Program-made: the position numbers and the translations under genes
In this document: piece by piece, positions 9,250-19,129 of the stretch
How positions within the stretch are numbered: position 1 is the stretch's first letter
Layout: the number at the start of each line of letters is the position of its first letter
Source: Pseudomonadota bacterium
Lineage (GTDB): Bacteria; Cyanobacteriota; Vampirovibrionia; Obscuribacterales; Obscuribacteraceae
DNA length: 62,736 bases
Direction of reading: 5' to 3'
Assembly: GCA_021324135.1 (NCBI GenBank)
Contig: JAJPJO010000057.1
Coordinates: 1 to 62,736, forward strand
The notes under the pieces: generated by a model
The model's input: only the letters and a program-made list of their open reading frames with translations
Told to the model about the DNA's origin: nothing
The model's database searches: none

Positions 9250-11964
9250 ATGACATTGTCTGGCGCCCAGATAAGGGAAAAATTCATATCGTATTTCAGG
9301 GATAAGCGGGCGCATTTGCATTTGCAGAGCTCCAGTCTCATTCCTGACAATCCGACGCTGCTTTTGACATCGGCTGGTATGGTTCAGTTTGTGCCGATCT
9401 TCCTTGGCAACGCGCCGCCGACCAGTCCGCCGCGCGTCGTCACCGTTCAAAAATGCGCCCGCGCCGGCGGCAAGGACTCCGATATAGAAAACATCGGACG
9501 CACATCGCGGCACCATAGCTTCTTCGAGATGCTTGGCAATTTCAGTTTCGGAGACTACTTCAAGAAAGAAGTCATACCCTGGGCTTGGGAGCTGGTCACT
9601 AAAGATTTCGGCATGGAGCCGGAGCGCCTTTATGTCACCATTTTCAAGGGCGACGATGAAGTCCCGGCTGATGAAGAGGCTTTCGACATCTGGCACAAAG
9701 TAGTCGGAGTTCCTAAAGAGCGCATTTTTAGAATGTCTCGTAAGGACAATTTCTGGGGACCGCCCGGCCCGACCGGTCCTTGCGGGCCGTGTTCGGAAAT
9801 ATACTACGATCGCGGTCCTCAATACGGTTGCAGCGACGATCCCGGCCAATGTGGAATCGGCATTTGCGAATGCGACCGCTACATGGAATTTTGGAATCTC
9901 GTCTTTATGGAACTATTCAAAGACGAAAACGGAAAGTTCACCCCGCTGGCCAATAAGAACGTTGACACCGGCTCCGGGCTCGATCGTGTGGCAATGATCA
10001 AGCAAGGAAAGAACAATACATTCGAGACCGATCTGCTCTTTCCGATTCTGCAGGAAGTCTCGCGCATCGCCGGCGTCGAGTACAAAGGCGGCATAGTTCG
10101 GAACCGTCCGCATACGCCCGATGAGAAGAAAGACAGCTATTTGAAAATTATTGCCGACCATGCGCGCTGCATTACCTTTTTAATTGCAGACGGCGTCAGG
10201 ACGAGCAACGTCGGTCGTGGATATGTGTTGCGGTTTATCACGCGCAGAGCGGCGCGCTTCGGCCGGCTTCTGGGAATCGAGAAGCCCTTCCTCCACAATC
10301 TGGTACCGATTGTGGTGAGGATCTACGGCGACACGTATCCTGAGCTCAAGGAAAACGATAAGCTAATCGCGCAGGCCATAAAGGAAGAGGAAGAGCGATT
10401 TGCACGAACAATCGATCGCGGCATGATCATTTTGGACGAGTTGCTCAAGAAAGATGGTGCCACCATTGATGGTGCTGAAGCATTCAATCTATATGCCACC
10501 TATGGTTTTCCGATCGAGCTGACCCGCGAAATTGCCGAAGAGCATGGCAAGTCGGTTGAGATGGAGGGCTTCGCCAGAGCGAAGAAGGAGCACGAGGAAG
10601 TCTCGTCGGTAAGCAAATTCAACGTCGTCATAACCGGCGAAGAAGCGCTGGGAAAAGTGCAAAAGGAGCATGGTCCGACAAACTTCATCGGCTATCACGA
10701 CACCACCGGCAGTGGCAACGTTCTGGCGATATTGAAGAACGGGCAGTTCGTCAGCGAGGCGGAAGAAGGCGACGAAGTCGATCTCATCCTCGATAAAACG
10801 CCCTTTTACGCCGAGTCCGGCGGTCAGCTGGGAGACATCGGTTATTTCTCGAATGATGACTGCAAACTGCAAGTGCTCGATACGAAGAAGCACGAGGGAT
10901 TGCATGTGCATCGAGTGCGCGTTCAGGCGGGTGCGGTTAAGGAAGGCAGCAGTCTCAAAGCGAGCGTAGACAGCGACCGCCGCAATCTCACCGTGCTTCA
11001 TCACTCTACCGCTCACATTTTTCACTCGGCGGTGCGCGAACGTTTAGGCAAGCACGTAGTGCAGGCCGGATCGCAAGTCGGTCCGAATGCTATGCGCTTC
11101 GACTTCAGTTTCGAGCGTCAACCGACGAGTGAGGAGCTCAACGACATCGAGCGGCAAATGAACGAATGGGTTCAAGAAAACGCGAGAGTCGAAACCAATG
11201 AGCTGCCGCTGGAAGAAGCGAAACGCACCGGAGCCATCGCTATGTTCGGAGAGAAATACGGCGATCGCGTCCGGGTCGTGCAGATGGGCGATTTCAGCCT
11301 CGAATTCTGCGGTGGAACGCACGTCAGCAGCACCGGACAGATTGGTTTGACCAAAATTATCTCGGAAGGTAGTATCGCATCCGGTGTGCGCCGGGTCGAG
11401 GTATTATCAGGTCCGAGGGCCTGGAATTTCATCAGCGAACAAATTAATTACCTGAGCCAGGCGACGAAAAAACTGCGCACTAAGCCATCGGAGCTGGTGG
11501 GTCAAATCGATCGTCTGCAGCAGGAGCTCGACGCCCGAGAGAAACAAAATCAAGAACTGCAGGAACGACTGGCGCTCGCCAAGGCATCGGAGCTGCTTGC
11601 CAATGTGGAAAGCGTCGGCAATATAAAACTGGTAATCGCGCAAGTAGAGGACGTCTCATCAGACGGCTTAAAAGCTCTGGCAACCGCGATCAGGGACAAA
11701 GGCGAGAACTTCGTCGTCCTGGTCGGCACGGCGCTGGCACCAGATAAGGTATCACTCGCTTGTGCCGTCGCACCGGCTTTGACTAAAAAAGGTTTTCATG
11801 CCGGTAACATAGTCAAGGAAGTGGCAACCATTTGTGGTGGCTCCGGCGGTGGCAGACCCGAACTAGCCCAGGCGGGCGGTAAAGATCCGGGTAAGCTTTC
11901 AGAAGCTCTCAGCCAGGGCCGCAAGAAAGTAACGGAAGTTGCCGGCAACGGCGGTCATCAGTAG
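9250..11964 (+). CDS. alaS: alanyl-tRNA synthetase
   Basis: Charges tRNA-Ala. At 904 residues it has the full bacterial layout: class II catalytic domain (RTSRHHSFFEMLGNFSFGDYF, then GPCGPCSEIYYD), tRNA-recognition helices, the editing domain with its zinc site H585-x3-H589 and C687-x3-H691, and a coiled-coil plus C-Ala domain ending in GGSGGGRPELAQAGG. The ATG at 9250 has GGAAGG at 9233-9238. The RNase HI-like gene begins 10 bases after its stop, so the two are likely an operon. A cysteine-containing insert (residues about 195-210, CSDDPGQCGIGICECD) lies next to the catalytic core and could bind metal. Confidence 0.98.
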   Translation: MTLSGAQIREKFISYFRDKRAHLHLQSSSLIPDNPTLLLTSAGMVQFVPIFLGNAPPTSPPRVVTVQKCARAGGKDSDIENIGRTSRHHSFFEMLGNFSFGDYFKKEVIPWAWELVTKDFGMEPERLYVTIFKGDDEVPADEEAFDIWHKVVGVPKERIFRMSRKDNFWGPPGPTGPCGPCSEIYYDRGPQYGCSDDPGQCGIGICECDRYMEFWNLVFMELFKDENGKFTPLANKNVDTGSGLDRVAMIKQGKNNTFETDLLFPILQEVSRIAGVEYKGGIVRNRPHTPDEKKDSYLKIIADHARCITFLIADGVRTSNVGRGYVLRFITRRAARFGRLLGIEKPFLHNLVPIVVRIYGDTYPELKENDKLIAQAIKEEEERFARTIDRGMIILDELLKKDGATIDGAEAFNLYATYGFPIELTREIAEEHGKSVEMEGFARAKKEHEEVSSVSKFNVVITGEEALGKVQKEHGPTNFIGYHDTTGSGNVLAILKNGQFVSEAEEGDEVDLILDKTPFYAESGGQLGDIGYFSNDDCKLQVLDTKKHEGLHVHRVRVQAGAVKEGSSLKASVDSDRRNLTVLHHSTAHIFHSAVRERLGKHVVQAGSQVGPNAMRFDFSFERQPTSEELNDIERQMNEWVQENARVETNELPLEEAKRTGAIAMFGEKYGDRVRVVQMGDFSLEFCGGTHVSSTGQIGLTKIISEGSIASGVRRVEVLSGPRAWNFISEQINYLSQATKKLRTKPSELVGQIDRLQQELDAREKQNQELQERLALAKASELLANVESVGNIKLVIAQVEDVSSDGLKALATAIRDKGENFVVLVGTALAPDKVSLACAVAPALTKKGFHAGNIVKEVATICGGSGGGRPELAQAGGKDPGKLSEALSQGRKKVTEVAGNGGHQ

Positions 11965-11974
11965 AGGATAAGCA

Positions 11975-12409
11975 GTGACGGAATCAAACGAAAAATTCGC
12001 TGTCGTTTTTGCCGACGGCGGATCGCGCGGTAATCCGGGCCCGGCAGGTGCTGGTGCGATTATCAGAGAAGGCGCTGGTGACGGCACTGTGGTGGCGGAG
12101 CTCGCCGAGTTTCTCGGGCATCAGACAAACAATGTCGCCGAATACACCGGTTTGATCATTGGTCTGAAAGGCGCGCTGGAACATGGCTTCAGCGCAGTCG
12201 AAGTGCGCATGGACAGCGAGCTTATCGTCAAGCAAATGAAAGGATTGTATCGTGTCAAGCATCCCGGCTTGCAACCGCTGCATCGCGAAGCGCAGCAACT
12301 GGCAAGTAAGTTCAAAAAATTTCAAATCGTGCACGTGCGCCGCGAACTGAACAAAGATGCAGATCGATTGGCAAACAAAGCCATGGATTCGGGCAATGGA
12401 TTCAAGTAA
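11975..12409 (+). CDS. ribonuclease HI family protein
   Basis: 144 residues, the compact RNase HI fold. The carboxylate active site is complete: Asp14 (FADGGSRGNPG), Glu56 (NVAEYTG), Asp80 (RMDSELIV) and Asp130 (NKDADRLAN). It is expected to cut RNA in RNA-DNA hybrids. The ...RELNKDADRLAN ending resembles the RnhA-like group without the basic protrusion helix rather than E. coli RnhA. The start is GTG 11975, with AGAGGA 8-13 bases upstream. It sits directly downstream of alaS in the same direction. Confidence 0.9.
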   Translation: MTESNEKFAVVFADGGSRGNPGPAGAGAIIREGAGDGTVVAELAEFLGHQTNNVAEYTGLIIGLKGALEHGFSAVEVRMDSELIVKQMKGLYRVKHPGLQPLHREAQQLASKFKKFQIVHVRRELNKDADRLANKAMDSGNGFK

Positions 12410-12469
12410 TATCTGCATCCGCACACGGGATTTAGTCTCATCTAATACGCTGTTTTTCACGCCCTTTTT

Positions 12470-13912
12470 CTAGAGCGCGTGCCAAATGACCAGTCCCAGA
12501 TAGGTCGAAGCCAACGCGCAAAAGAGGGTGGTGAGGAATGTGTGTCCAATGACCATATCGGCACCAGCAGGCCATTCATCATGCTTGTACAAAGCGAAGT
12601 CGATTATGACGCGCACTCCCCAAAAGATGCCCATAGCAAAAGCAAGACAGATCGCCGCCCTCTCGCCATTGAGCAACTCCGTGTGCAAATAAAGCGACAG
12701 ACTGCCCCAGAGAAAAATCATCATGCCGGTGTAAGCGTAATAGGTCCAGAATATCTTGCGGTTAAACGGGCGAAGCTTTCCGAAATCCTCGCGCCAGCCC
12801 AGGCGATGCGGTGCCTGTCCACCGGCAGCCATGGTCAGGAAGTTCCCGAATGCAGCGCAATAGAGGGCCAGGCTGAACCAATCACGAATGCTGTGCGCGG
12901 TAATCAATGAATGGACTGATTGAAAAAGGGAAACAATAAAAACTTGATTGAAAACCGGCGTGAATAAGAGCGGCAGGGGGGCGAGAACGCAGCCAAAGGT
13001 CCAAACTCGGCGCCACCATCCCTGGAGCACAAAATGAGATGATGAAGAACGCGAATCAGAGCAGCAGCCTGTGTCGAAGGCGTGTTGGACTCTGCCAGGG
13101 AAGCGAGGCGCCGGCATGCACTTCAACTCGATGATGAAAGCAATTCCCTGGATAGCGAAATAGATTATCGGTCCGCCCCAGCCGGACAGCGAAGCGTAGC
13201 TGATGGCCAGCTCGTGAAAGAAACCGGAGAGCAAAAAGACAAGAAATGCAGCGCCGCTGATTCCGGCAACTCGTTTTGCCCCTGGCAAGAATAGTATCCT
13301 GTTCATTTCGACAAACGCCAGATTCCAACGCTTGCTCCAGAAGTCGCGCAATGATGTGGCTGCGAGCGGATCTTTGAAGAGCGGCTGCACGTCAAATCCG
13401 GCCAGGCGCACGAAGCAGGTGAGGATTTCGGCGTATCCAAAGTGAATTATGAGAAACAACGAGAGAATGCCGAGCCAGGGCACTGCCAACGGTGGCACCC
13501 GATCAATGCATGCGGAGAGCACGAATGCGCTGGCCAGCCCGGTCAACATGAAGCAGAAACCCTTCACAAAGCGCGCCCCTGATTCAATCACGCGCTTGGG
13601 CTGCCGAAAAGGTTCCGGATCCATGCCGGGCCATAGTGACATATAAAGCAGCAATCCGACTTTGTCGAGCGATCTTGCATCAGCGCTGCTGTAGCGAAGC
13701 AAGATGATAGACTTCAACATAATGAGCAGCCCGACTGTTCCAAAGATCAGGCGTTCGACCGCGGAGAGACGATCAGCCGAGCAGAACATCAACGCGAAGA
13801 AGGCGACCGCCACAAGAAGGCGCAGCGCCCTGCGAAATTTATCTGGTGTCACAATCGGTATCAGTAGTAGCGTGCACCAACCGAGTAGGAATATAGAAGT
13901 GAAGGTGAACAT
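12470..13912 (-). CDS. membrane-bound O-acyltransferase (wax synthase-like MBOAT)
   Basis: 480 residues with about 8-10 membrane segments. The block FWSKRWNLAF and, about 40 residues later, SGFFHELAIS with the candidate catalytic His match the MBOAT_2 / plant wax-synthase-like group that transfers acyl chains to alcohols or glycans. The acceptor is unknown. ATG 13912 has GGGAGG at 13921-13926, 8 bases upstream. It is the second gene of a tetR-led unit (gap 22 bases), so expression is probably controlled by that repressor. A lipid or envelope modification induced by a small hydrophobic ligand is a reasonable inference, not proved. Confidence 0.75.
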   Translation of the reverse strand: MFTFTSIFLLGWCTLLLIPIVTPDKFRRALRLLVAVAFFALMFCSADRLSAVERLIFGTVGLLIMLKSIILLRYSSADARSLDKVGLLLYMSLWPGMDPEPFRQPKRVIESGARFVKGFCFMLTGLASAFVLSACIDRVPPLAVPWLGILSLFLIIHFGYAEILTCFVRLAGFDVQPLFKDPLAATSLRDFWSKRWNLAFVEMNRILFLPGAKRVAGISGAAFLVFLLSGFFHELAISYASLSGWGGPIIYFAIQGIAFIIELKCMPAPRFPGRVQHAFDTGCCSDSRSSSSHFVLQGWWRRVWTFGCVLAPLPLLFTPVFNQVFIVSLFQSVHSLITAHSIRDWFSLALYCAAFGNFLTMAAGGQAPHRLGWREDFGKLRPFNRKIFWTYYAYTGMMIFLWGSLSLYLHTELLNGERAAICLAFAMGIFWGVRVIIDFALYKHDEWPAGADMVIGHTFLTTLFCALASTYLGLVIWHAL

Positions 13913-13934
13913 ATGAGTAACCTCCCTTAACTTC

Positions 13935-14648
13935 TCAAGCGCCCGCCAAATCGAGGAACGGTTGCTCAGCCCTCAAATCAGCGAGCAGTTTGAGCAGTCT
14001 TTTGCGTACAGGAAGCATCAGCGGCAAGCTTGCAAGTGTAACTAACCGGCAGATGATATCCACCGAATGCAGTATCAGTCTTTGCGACCTGATTCGACAA
14101 AATGATTTATCGTAAATCCAAAAGAGTATGATTCCCATTTGATAGAGCCAGAGCAGATAAGGCAACTCTGTCTTAAGATCCTCAGGTATTCGCTCGTTTG
14201 ATTCGCGAACCAATCGCTCGAAAACCGCAATGGCTGTCTCGCGAATCGGTCTCGACGCCTCGCTAAACGGGCTCAAAGGACTGGCTGGATCGGCACCGCT
14301 TCGAAAGAGAACCAGTGAAATCTTGTGATACGGCTCAATTGCAGCGAGCTCAGCCAACAAAAGACCCAGCAATCGCTCCTTGAGCCCGCCTTTCGATTCG
14401 AATACACCCTCGAAAGCAATCAGCTGCTCTTCTTGCATGCGAGCGTACAATGCTTGAACTAGATGCTCTTTGGAGGCGAAATAGTAGTAGGCACTGCCCA
14501 GCGCTACTCCGGCTCTTTGCGCAATCTCGCGCATGGTCGTCTCTTCATAACCACGTTCACGAAACAGATCGATGGCGGTATCAACAATGATCGCCCTGGT
14601 TCTGTCAGATTTTCCGGATTTAGCAGCCGGCATTTCCCAGTCATCCAT
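13935..14648 (-). CDS. TetR family transcriptional regulator
   Basis: 237 residues. The N-terminus is a canonical TetR helix-turn-helix: TRAIIVDTAIDLFRERGYEETTMREIAQRAGVALGSAYYYF read as pieces, with the helix-turn-helix at about residues 36-56. The remaining 170 residues form the helical ligand/dimer domain, of unknown ligand. The ATG lies 2 bases from a TTGAAC-GT-GTTCAA operator, and a second perfect copy lies upstream of the -35 box, so the gene is very likely autorepressed. It is cotranscribed with the MBOAT gene. Confidence 0.92.
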   Translation of the reverse strand: MDDWEMPAAKSGKSDRTRAIIVDTAIDLFRERGYEETTMREIAQRAGVALGSAYYYFASKEHLVQALYARMQEEQLIAFEGVFESKGGLKERLLGLLLAELAAIEPYHKISLVLFRSGADPASPLSPFSEASRPIRETAIAVFERLVRESNERIPEDLKTELPYLLWLYQMGIILFWIYDKSFCRIRSQRLILHSVDIICRLVTLASLPLMLPVRKRLLKLLADLRAEQPFLDLAGA

Positions 14649-14650
14649 TT

Positions 14651-14664
14651 TTGAACGTGTTCAA
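14651..14664. promoter_or_regulatory. operator 1, TetR gene
   Basis: TTGAACGTGTTCAA: 6-bp inverted arms (TTGAAC/GTTCAA) around a 2-bp centre. It overlaps the expected transcription start just below the -10 box and abuts the tetR start codon. Confidence 0.75.
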
Positions 14665-14668
14665 TTTT

Positions 14669-14696
14669 AGTATAGCCTGTTTGCGCCGCTTGTCAA
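14669..14696 (-). promoter_or_regulatory. sigma70-type promoter of tetR-MBOAT
   Basis: On the minus strand TTGACA (14691-14696), 16-base spacer, TATACT (14669-14674). It is flanked on both sides by copies of the same palindrome. Confidence 0.8.
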
Positions 14697-14702
14697 GCAA
14701 AT

Positions 14703-14716
14703 TTGAACATGTTCAA
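14703..14716. promoter_or_regulatory. operator 2, TetR gene
   Basis: TTGAACATGTTCAA is a perfect 14-bp palindrome, 52 bp centre-to-centre from operator 1 (about five helical turns) and just upstream of the -35 box. Confidence 0.75.
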
Positions 14717-14800
14717 CAATAGGAATTACGGACATCAAGGTCTGGACATCAGGGTCTGCGCCGACCGTTCTAGCGCGCCGATGATCCGGATGCTACAAGT

Positions 14801-17329
14801 TCAATAGACGTAATAAACGTAGATCTGGTTATTGTTGTAGTGCACAATCATGCTTTTTTCTTTGTCTTCGACAATAAAATTCTGTCTTGCCCGCAACGAC
14901 CAGATGGATGCTTCGCGAAGATCTTTTCGGACGCCCAATCCATGCTCATACATGGCCGCGATCTCATTCTGTGCCTGGGTACTGAATGTACTGGGAACTT
15001 GCTGCTCGGCGGCCAGACGATACCATTTCATTGCTTCCTTGTAGTTTCTCGACACTCCCAGCCCGTGCCTGTAGAGGTTGCCGATACCGTAAAAACCAGC
15101 GGCTGTGCTGATCGAAGCATCTATCTCACCTCGAAGCTTGGTCCCCGACGGAGCATCGGCACGATGATACCACTTCATCGCCTCTTCATAGTTCCGACTG
15201 ACGCCAAGCCCGTGCTCATATAGTTTTCCAATCGAGTAAGCAGCAATGTTATATCCCTGGCTGTATGATTCGATGTACAGTTTCATCGCCTCGGCGTAAT
15301 CCTGCTTAACTCCAAGGGCATTACTGTACATGAGTCCCATGAAGTAGGAAGCCCTGCCGCCGTCTCCGCTTTCCCTGGCAGCAGCAAACCACTTCATAGC
15401 TTTCTCATAGCTCCTCGGAAATCCTTTTCCATCTCGATACATGATGGCGATATGTGTTTTTGCCAGACCATTCCCAAGCTCCGCTGAGCGACTGAGCCAC
15501 CTGGCTGCTTGTGACAAGTCTTGATTCACGCCTAATGCATCTCGATAGGCGACGCCCAAATTAAATGCGGCATCTGCATCCCCATTTTCAGCGGCACGAC
15601 GGAACCAAAGCAAACCCTGCCTGTAATCGCATGTTACTCCCTCTCCGGTTACGTAAATCAGTCCGAGCTGTGATTGTGCTTTCGAATTGCCATTCTCGGC
15701 AGCCGATCTGATTCGGCTCAGCCATTTCGTGGCCTCGTTTTCGTCTTTGGCGACACCCTGGCCGCTGACGAGCATGATGTAGACCTGGTGCTGAGCCGCT
15801 GCATTCCCTTTTTCTGCAGCCAGGCTCAGCCATTTGAAAGCCTCGGCATCATTTTGCTTGACGCCTGTTCCATAACGATAATTCATGCCTCTTTTGTACA
15901 GTTCGTCCGCATCAGTCCTTACTTGCTTAGACTGACTCTGCGCTTTCTGGCTCTGCCTGTTGAACGGATCTGCTTCTGATTGCCGTTGAAACCTCTGCTT
16001 GTCTGGCAAGAATGCTCCGATCTGGAGCGCGTATATAATGCCTGCCACCACCAATAGTGGTACCACAAACATTGCCAGGGCTTTTGCTGTGAAGCGGGAT
16101 TTTTTATTCGTTTCAATCGAAGCGGAAGTGGAAGCAGAACTGAAAGCAGAGCCTGATGTTTGCTCAAGCGAGCCCAGCCTGTCCATCAGTTCGGCTGCCG
16201 ATTGAAAGCGCCTCGCCGGGTCCTTTTCCAGGCAAGTCGCAACTATATCGTCCAAGTTCGGCAGCGGCTTGCCTGCCACTACAGACGGTATTGGGGCAGC
16301 ATCATTCACCTGCTTCAATATTATGGCAAGCGGGCTCTCGCCTCTAAACGGCGCATGTCCAACAACAGCTTCGAATATGACACAGCCCAGCGAATATATC
16401 TCCGATCGAGCATCGAACTGCTTGCCGCTAACGATTTCAGGCGGCATGTAGGACGGTGTTCCCGCGATTGTTCGCCCCTGCACAATTGTCGGCTCCTGGG
16501 TTTGCTCCTTGACTCGGGCGACACCAAAGTCAATCAACTTTATCATCTTCTCTCCGGAGTCCTTTTCTGAGGAGACAAGCACAATGTTGGATGGTTTCAA
16601 GTCACGATGAAACACACCTTTGCCATGAGCATGATCCAGAGCTTGACATACTTGTGAAAATATCTGCACCGCCAGGGCTTCTTGCATCGGGCCATGCTCG
16701 CTCAAATAGTGCTGGAGGGTGACGCCCTGTGCATATTGCATAACCATATATGGTGCGCCGCTTTCAGTAGGACCGAAGTCCAGAATCTTCACTATGTTGG
16801 GGTGATCCAATCGTGAGCTGATCTTTGCTTCTTGTTGAAACGACAAAAGCTGCTCTTCAGTAAGACCATGCAAAACCTTCACAGCCACCTTCGTTCCCAT
16901 CAATCGATCGCGGCAAAGATACACCGTGCCGGATGCACCACGACCGAGCTCGGACAGGGGACGGTATCTCTTGATCGGAAAATCCCTGGGAACGGGTGAC
17001 AACTCTTCTTCCGATCCACTCAAATCGGCAAAATCCGGCGCCCCGACTGCGGTATCGAATCTGGTGCTGACGGCCACGCTGCTAACATTGGCAACTGCAT
17101 TTGGTCGAGCGCACGAGCATCTGTTCGAGCCGAAAATCCATTGTGTGAAGCTTCCCGGGCGGCTGGCAGTTATCTGCTTGCCGCACGTTCCACAGTACTG
17201 GCGAGAAAGCTCCTGCTCGGCGAAGCCGCTCTGGCAGCGGCAGACATTAATCCATTGCGTAAGTGAAGCGCTTCCCGACTGGCGCTTCGGCTTCAGGCAG
17301 ATTGAACATTTCTCTTGCGGACTCGACAT
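14801..17329 (-). CDS. membrane Ser/Thr protein kinase with Sel1 repeats and N-terminal Cys modules
   Basis: 842 residues. The N-terminus has two similar cysteine modules, C8-x2-C11...TQWI...C30-x-C32 and C46-x2-C49...TQWI...C71-x-C73, probably zinc-binding. The kinase domain spans about 122-385 (GRGASGTVY, Lys151, HRDLKPSN with Asp243, DFG Asp267). A membrane helix at about 416-438 follows, then tandem Sel1-like repeats (about 472-820) with the recurring pattern A-x-x-W-x-x-x-A-A-x-x-G and Y-x-x-G-x-G-V. The start is ATG 17329. The sensor part is presumably extracytoplasmic. It is convergently or co-directionally isolated, with no clear operon partner. Confidence 0.88.
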   Translation of the reverse strand: MSSPQEKCSICLKPKRQSGSASLTQWINVCRCQSGFAEQELSRQYCGTCGKQITASRPGSFTQWIFGSNRCSCARPNAVANVSSVAVSTRFDTAVGAPDFADLSGSEEELSPVPRDFPIKRYRPLSELGRGASGTVYLCRDRLMGTKVAVKVLHGLTEEQLLSFQQEAKISSRLDHPNIVKILDFGPTESGAPYMVMQYAQGVTLQHYLSEHGPMQEALAVQIFSQVCQALDHAHGKGVFHRDLKPSNIVLVSSEKDSGEKMIKLIDFGVARVKEQTQEPTIVQGRTIAGTPSYMPPEIVSGKQFDARSEIYSLGCVIFEAVVGHAPFRGESPLAIILKQVNDAAPIPSVVAGKPLPNLDDIVATCLEKDPARRFQSAAELMDRLGSLEQTSGSAFSSASTSASIETNKKSRFTAKALAMFVVPLLVVAGIIYALQIGAFLPDKQRFQRQSEADPFNRQSQKAQSQSKQVRTDADELYKRGMNYRYGTGVKQNDAEAFKWLSLAAEKGNAAAQHQVYIMLVSGQGVAKDENEATKWLSRIRSAAENGNSKAQSQLGLIYVTGEGVTCDYRQGLLWFRRAAENGDADAAFNLGVAYRDALGVNQDLSQAARWLSRSAELGNGLAKTHIAIMYRDGKGFPRSYEKAMKWFAAARESGDGGRASYFMGLMYSNALGVKQDYAEAMKLYIESYSQGYNIAAYSIGKLYEHGLGVSRNYEEAMKWYHRADAPSGTKLRGEIDASISTAAGFYGIGNLYRHGLGVSRNYKEAMKWYRLAAEQQVPSTFSTQAQNEIAAMYEHGLGVRKDLREASIWSLRARQNFIVEDKEKSMIVHYNNNQIYVYYVY

Positions 17330-17393
17330 GCACGCCTTTGAAGCATCTCAGACGAGTTAGATATGCCCCGCTTCGCTGCCGCTCAAATGCCCA

Positions 17394-19001
17394 TCAGCGA
17401 GCCGGCGTTTTTCCAGCATTCTTAAATTCCGAGGCCGCCTTCCACTCCGGACGTCTTGATGCTTCGCTAATTTTCAATCCAGCCAGGAAAATGAGTTGAA
17501 CATCCTCAACCGTGCCGCTCAGATCCCAATCCGGCTTAACCTTGTCCTGCACTTTGTGATAGGCATTTTGCAAGTAGTCCAATCGTTTCATCTCGCCAAA
17601 GTCTGGGCTTTGTCCAATATAGTCCTCGCCGGGATGCAGAAAGAAGATCGCCGGCACGCCCCGGCGGAGAAACTCCACGTGATCGGATCGGTAGAAGCAG
17701 CCTTTCTCAGGCTCGGGATCGCTGGTGATAGATCGATTCTGTTGTTGCGCACAATCTTCCAGAATTTCATCGAGCGAAGAGTGACCCTGCGCAATGCTCA
17801 CTACTTTTCTGGTTCGGCCCCAAACATTCATCACGTCCAGGTTGATAATCGCGACGGTGTTCTCCAGAGGGAAGTATGGGTGTTCGACATAATATTTGGC
17901 ACCTAGAAGACTGCTTTCCTCGAGCGTCGAGAAGAAAAGAACAATCGATCGCCTCGGCGCTTCTTTCAGCTTGCTGATCGCCTTAGCTGTTTCGAGAACG
18001 CAAGCCACTCCGGAGCCATTATCGATGGCCCCGCTGAACACACCATCTGCGGTGCGGCCAAAATGGTCCCAGTGCGCACTAAATATGATGCATTCCTTTT
18101 TCAAGACCGGATCGCTTCCTGGCAACACCGCGATTATATTTTTGGAAACGAATCTTCTTATGGTGTTCACAATCCTCATGCTTGTCTTCGACTCAAGCCG
18201 AACGGGCTTGAAATCGGCATGTTGAGCCGCTTCCTTAAGTTGATCGAAATTCAATCCACTCTGGGCGAAAACTTTGCGTGCCGTTTCCGTTGAGATCCAT
18301 CCTGCCACATCAAGGGCATTCTCATCCTCAACGTCCAGATCGAAGTTTTCGCCCGACCAACTATTTTTGACGACGTCGAAGGAATAGCCGGCCATCTCCG
18401 TATCGTGCACGATCAGTGCGCCCGCCGCTCCAAGCTGGGCAGCGGTTTCGTATTTATATGTCCATCTGCCATAATAGGTCATGGCGTTGCCGCGGAAAAA
18501 CGACTGATCTAGTTGCGAGGGATCATCGGCATCAGGTCTTCTTGGATCGCCGACAAGCATGACGATCATTTTCCCGCGCACGTCTATATTTTTGTAATCG
18601 TTCCAATCGTATTCAGGCGCGATGATGCCGTAACCAACGAAGACAACTTCCGTGTCGTCGATGGCCACTTCCGGTTTGTGACAGTACGACATGGCCACAT
18701 ACTGATCGGGGAAGCTGAGATCAAGAGCGTTGCCATTGGCGTGGAAAGTCAAGGAAGGCTGCGCTTTCATTCCGATTGCAGGGACTGGCTGAAAATATTC
18801 GCCGCTTGGATCGCAGGGTTGAAAGCCAAGCTCCCGGCACTTCTTGATTAAGTAATCAGCGGTCAAATCCTCACCGACTGAACCGGGCAATCGACCTTCG
18901 AATTCATCTGAGGCTAGAGTCTTGATGTGCTCGAGTATCGACTCCGCGGAAATGGAGTCAAGCGCGACTGACAAATCGGTATTGTTCAATGAGACATCCA
19001 T
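17394..19001 (-). CDS. M28 family zinc metallopeptidase with PA-type insert
   Basis: About 535 residues. The C-terminal half has the M28 co-catalytic zinc site: SAHWDH (His310), IDNGSG (bridging Asp327), LEES (catalytic Glu361 and Glu362), NLD (Asp389) and a late His (His456 in FFLHPGEDY). Residues about 115-290 look like a protease-associated domain inserted in the aminopeptidase. M28 enzymes are often secreted, yet no signal peptide is visible. The start at 19001 is chosen because GGAG lies 9 bases upstream; ATG 19016 is five codons longer and lacks a ribosome site. It is likely an aminopeptidase or glutaminyl-cyclase-like enzyme. Confidence 0.85.
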   Translation of the reverse strand: MDVSLNNTDLSVALDSISAESILEHIKTLASDEFEGRLPGSVGEDLTADYLIKKCRELGFQPCDPSGEYFQPVPAIGMKAQPSLTFHANGNALDLSFPDQYVAMSYCHKPEVAIDDTEVVFVGYGIIAPEYDWNDYKNIDVRGKMIVMLVGDPRRPDADDPSQLDQSFFRGNAMTYYGRWTYKYETAAQLGAAGALIVHDTEMAGYSFDVVKNSWSGENFDLDVEDENALDVAGWISTETARKVFAQSGLNFDQLKEAAQHADFKPVRLESKTSMRIVNTIRRFVSKNIIAVLPGSDPVLKKECIIFSAHWDHFGRTADGVFSGAIDNGSGVACVLETAKAISKLKEAPRRSIVLFFSTLEESSLLGAKYYVEHPYFPLENTVAIINLDVMNVWGRTRKVVSIAQGHSSLDEILEDCAQQQNRSITSDPEPEKGCFYRSDHVEFLRRGVPAIFFLHPGEDYIGQSPDFGEMKRLDYLQNAYHKVQDKVKPDWDLSGTVEDVQLIFLAGLKISEASRRPEWKAASEFKNAGKTPAR

Positions 19002-19129
19002 TTTCAAAAACTCCATATTTTGCGATCTGACGGTTCAGATACAGATTGTGCATTTTGATATATTTTATCGACGGCTGGCAAGACGTCGCTTTATCATAAC
19101 AAGCTCTGCTCGCGGTGCGGAAAAATAAT

